This document shows positions 63,446 through 64,000 of a stretch of DNA of 64,000 nucleotides, piece by piece (the first letter of the stretch is position 1; every line of letters starts with the position of its first letter). The DNA lies in contig CAJUOM010000002.1 of the NCBI GenBank assembly GCA_910588255.1, positions 15,976 to 79,975 of the forward strand, read 5' to 3'. This DNA comes from an uncultured Alphaproteobacteria bacterium (GTDB lineage: Bacteria; Pseudomonadota; Alphaproteobacteria; RUG11792). The position numbers were made by a program, and so were the translations under genes. The notes under the pieces were generated by a model. That model was not told the DNA's origin, ran no database searches, and worked only from the letters and a program-made list of their open reading frames with translations.

Positions 63446-63494
63446 GGTGCGCGGCGTGTGGTATACTCATTAATTTTACCACACGCCGCGCACC
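63446..63494. repeat. GC-rich hairpin H6 (perfect copy)
   Basis: A perfect 18-bp stem, GGTGCGCGGCGTGTGGTA with TACCACACGCCGCGCACC, and loop TACTCATTAATTT. It is followed by a second, AT-rich hairpin (63507-63543, TAATATTATATTCCG with CGGAAAATATAATATTA). No X block is recognised nearby. Confidence 0.9.
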
Positions 63495-63732
63495 TTTCTT
63501 CTGACTTTAATATTATATTCCGAAATGCGGAAAATATAATATTAACTCAAATAATATATTATGGCAAATACTAAATGACGTGGAATCTATAAATTCAAAC
63601 TCATCGTTGCAAATGAACGAGTAGTTTAGTAGAGTTGCAAGTAGAGGAAAACTAGTTATTGCAATATCACGAAGCTTTCATATGAAGGTATTTTTAGGAA
63701 CTTCAAGAGATAAAATTGTAAAAAAGATTTGT

Positions 63733-63771
63733 AAAAACACCTAAAATTTTATGGAATTATTTAGGATTTGA
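63733..63771 (-). repeat. AT-rich repeat core R, copy 9
   Basis: AAAAACACCTAAAATTTTAT then GGAATTATTTAGGATTTGAT; followed by ATATTCTGAAATTAAT as in the reverse complement of the R4 flank. Its orientation is opposite to what H6 would predict, so it probably belongs to another element to the right. The rest of 63495-64000 holds no gene I can support. Confidence 0.75.
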
Positions 63772-63913
63772 TATAGGGAAATAATATCATATATTCTGAA
63801 ATTAATAACACTAAATGAGATTTACTGGATTAATAAGGAAACCTCGGAGATATTATCCTCAACGTTTTTTAACCTAACTTAATAAAGTTGAGATGGCATT
63901 CAACTTAATAAAC

Positions 63914-63955
63914 CTTTCCCAGTGAATAAATATTATAATTTATTTGTTGGGAAAG
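63914..63955. repeat. Imperfect inverted repeat near the right edge
   Basis: CTTTCCCA (63914-63921) pairs with TGGGAAAG (63948-63955), and the inner AATAAAT pairs with ATTTATT. No T-tract. Function unknown. Confidence 0.5.
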
Positions 63956-64000
63956 CTTGGCTTGATCTGTAAAAAACAATTATTTTTCTAATATAGGTTG

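Noticed and set aside
1..64000. CRISPR array
   Set aside because: Repeats are dispersed over tens of kilobases with long, gene-containing gaps; no run of regularly spaced short repeats and no cas gene.

Overview
The window is AT-rich (about 30% GC by eye, not computed) and codes on both strands. It reads as a chromosomal segment of a Gram-negative, host-dependent alphaproteobacterium, probably of the Rickettsiales/Holosporales type. Reasons: AddA-type helicase, GatA/GatB, ribonuclease J, a TIGR01459-type HAD protein, the rpe-heparinase gene pair, a gene-transfer-agent-like capsid and holin, LolA/LolD, and import systems (BioY, DAACS, HAAAP permeases, amino-acid binding protein). Many broken genes and scattered operon pieces point to ongoing genome reduction. 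I cannot name the species.

Layout. 1-685: ispH (partial). 686-2000: first copy of a composite dispersed repeat with a passenger gene. 2003-4605: frr, GST, atpC, trmD, rplS. 4606-10455: IS256 relic, SPFH protein, tRNA-Phe, addA, lolD, dps, smr. 10456-15875: second repeat copy, a frameshifted amidase, dgkA and two tandem EptA-like phosphoethanolamine transferases (one broken). 16020-20680: exported flavodoxin, glmU fragment, ligA, exported phosphofructokinase with an internal stop. 20875-24576: tRNA-Arg, broken secreted protein fused to an outer-membrane barrel, DAACS symporter, rpsI-rplM. 24740-28467: thymidine kinase with signal peptide, ExbB/MotA-like protein, prfA, ftsQ. 28473-35549: third repeat copy with a secreted-protein gene, lgt, serS, Nudix, secreted protein, HAAAP permease, HAD. 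35587-43831 (minus): binding protein, gatB, gatA, exported choline-kinase-like protein, rnj, SH3 protein, phosphofructokinase. 43832-45089: a broken leucine-rich-repeat protein and the fourth, inverted repeat copy. 45090-54126: tRNA-Leu(UAA), rpmI, rplT, tRNA-Leu(GAG), bioY, IS256 relic, rho, rpmE, rpsD, lolA, rpe, heparinase, holB. 54217-57792: tRNA-Val, GTA-like capsid, small secreted proteins, GTA-type holin. 58136-63366: MATE pseudogene, pheS, fifth repeat copy, permease pseudogene, accA, tRNA-Cys. 63367-64000: non-coding with hairpins.

Two patterns stand out. (1) A composite dispersed repeat, here called X-H-R: a block of up to 180 bp (X), a GC-rich hairpin (H) and an AT-rich core of about 40 bp (R), always in that order. 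It occurs five times, in two subfamilies with different but internally complementary hairpin stems, and two copies enclose a gene. (2) Four proteins of normally cytosolic families (thymidine kinase, choline-kinase-like, phosphofructokinase, flavodoxin) carry Sec-type signal peptides, which suggests export toward the periplasm or host. At least eight genes carry frameshifts, often in homopolymer runs, or in-frame stops.
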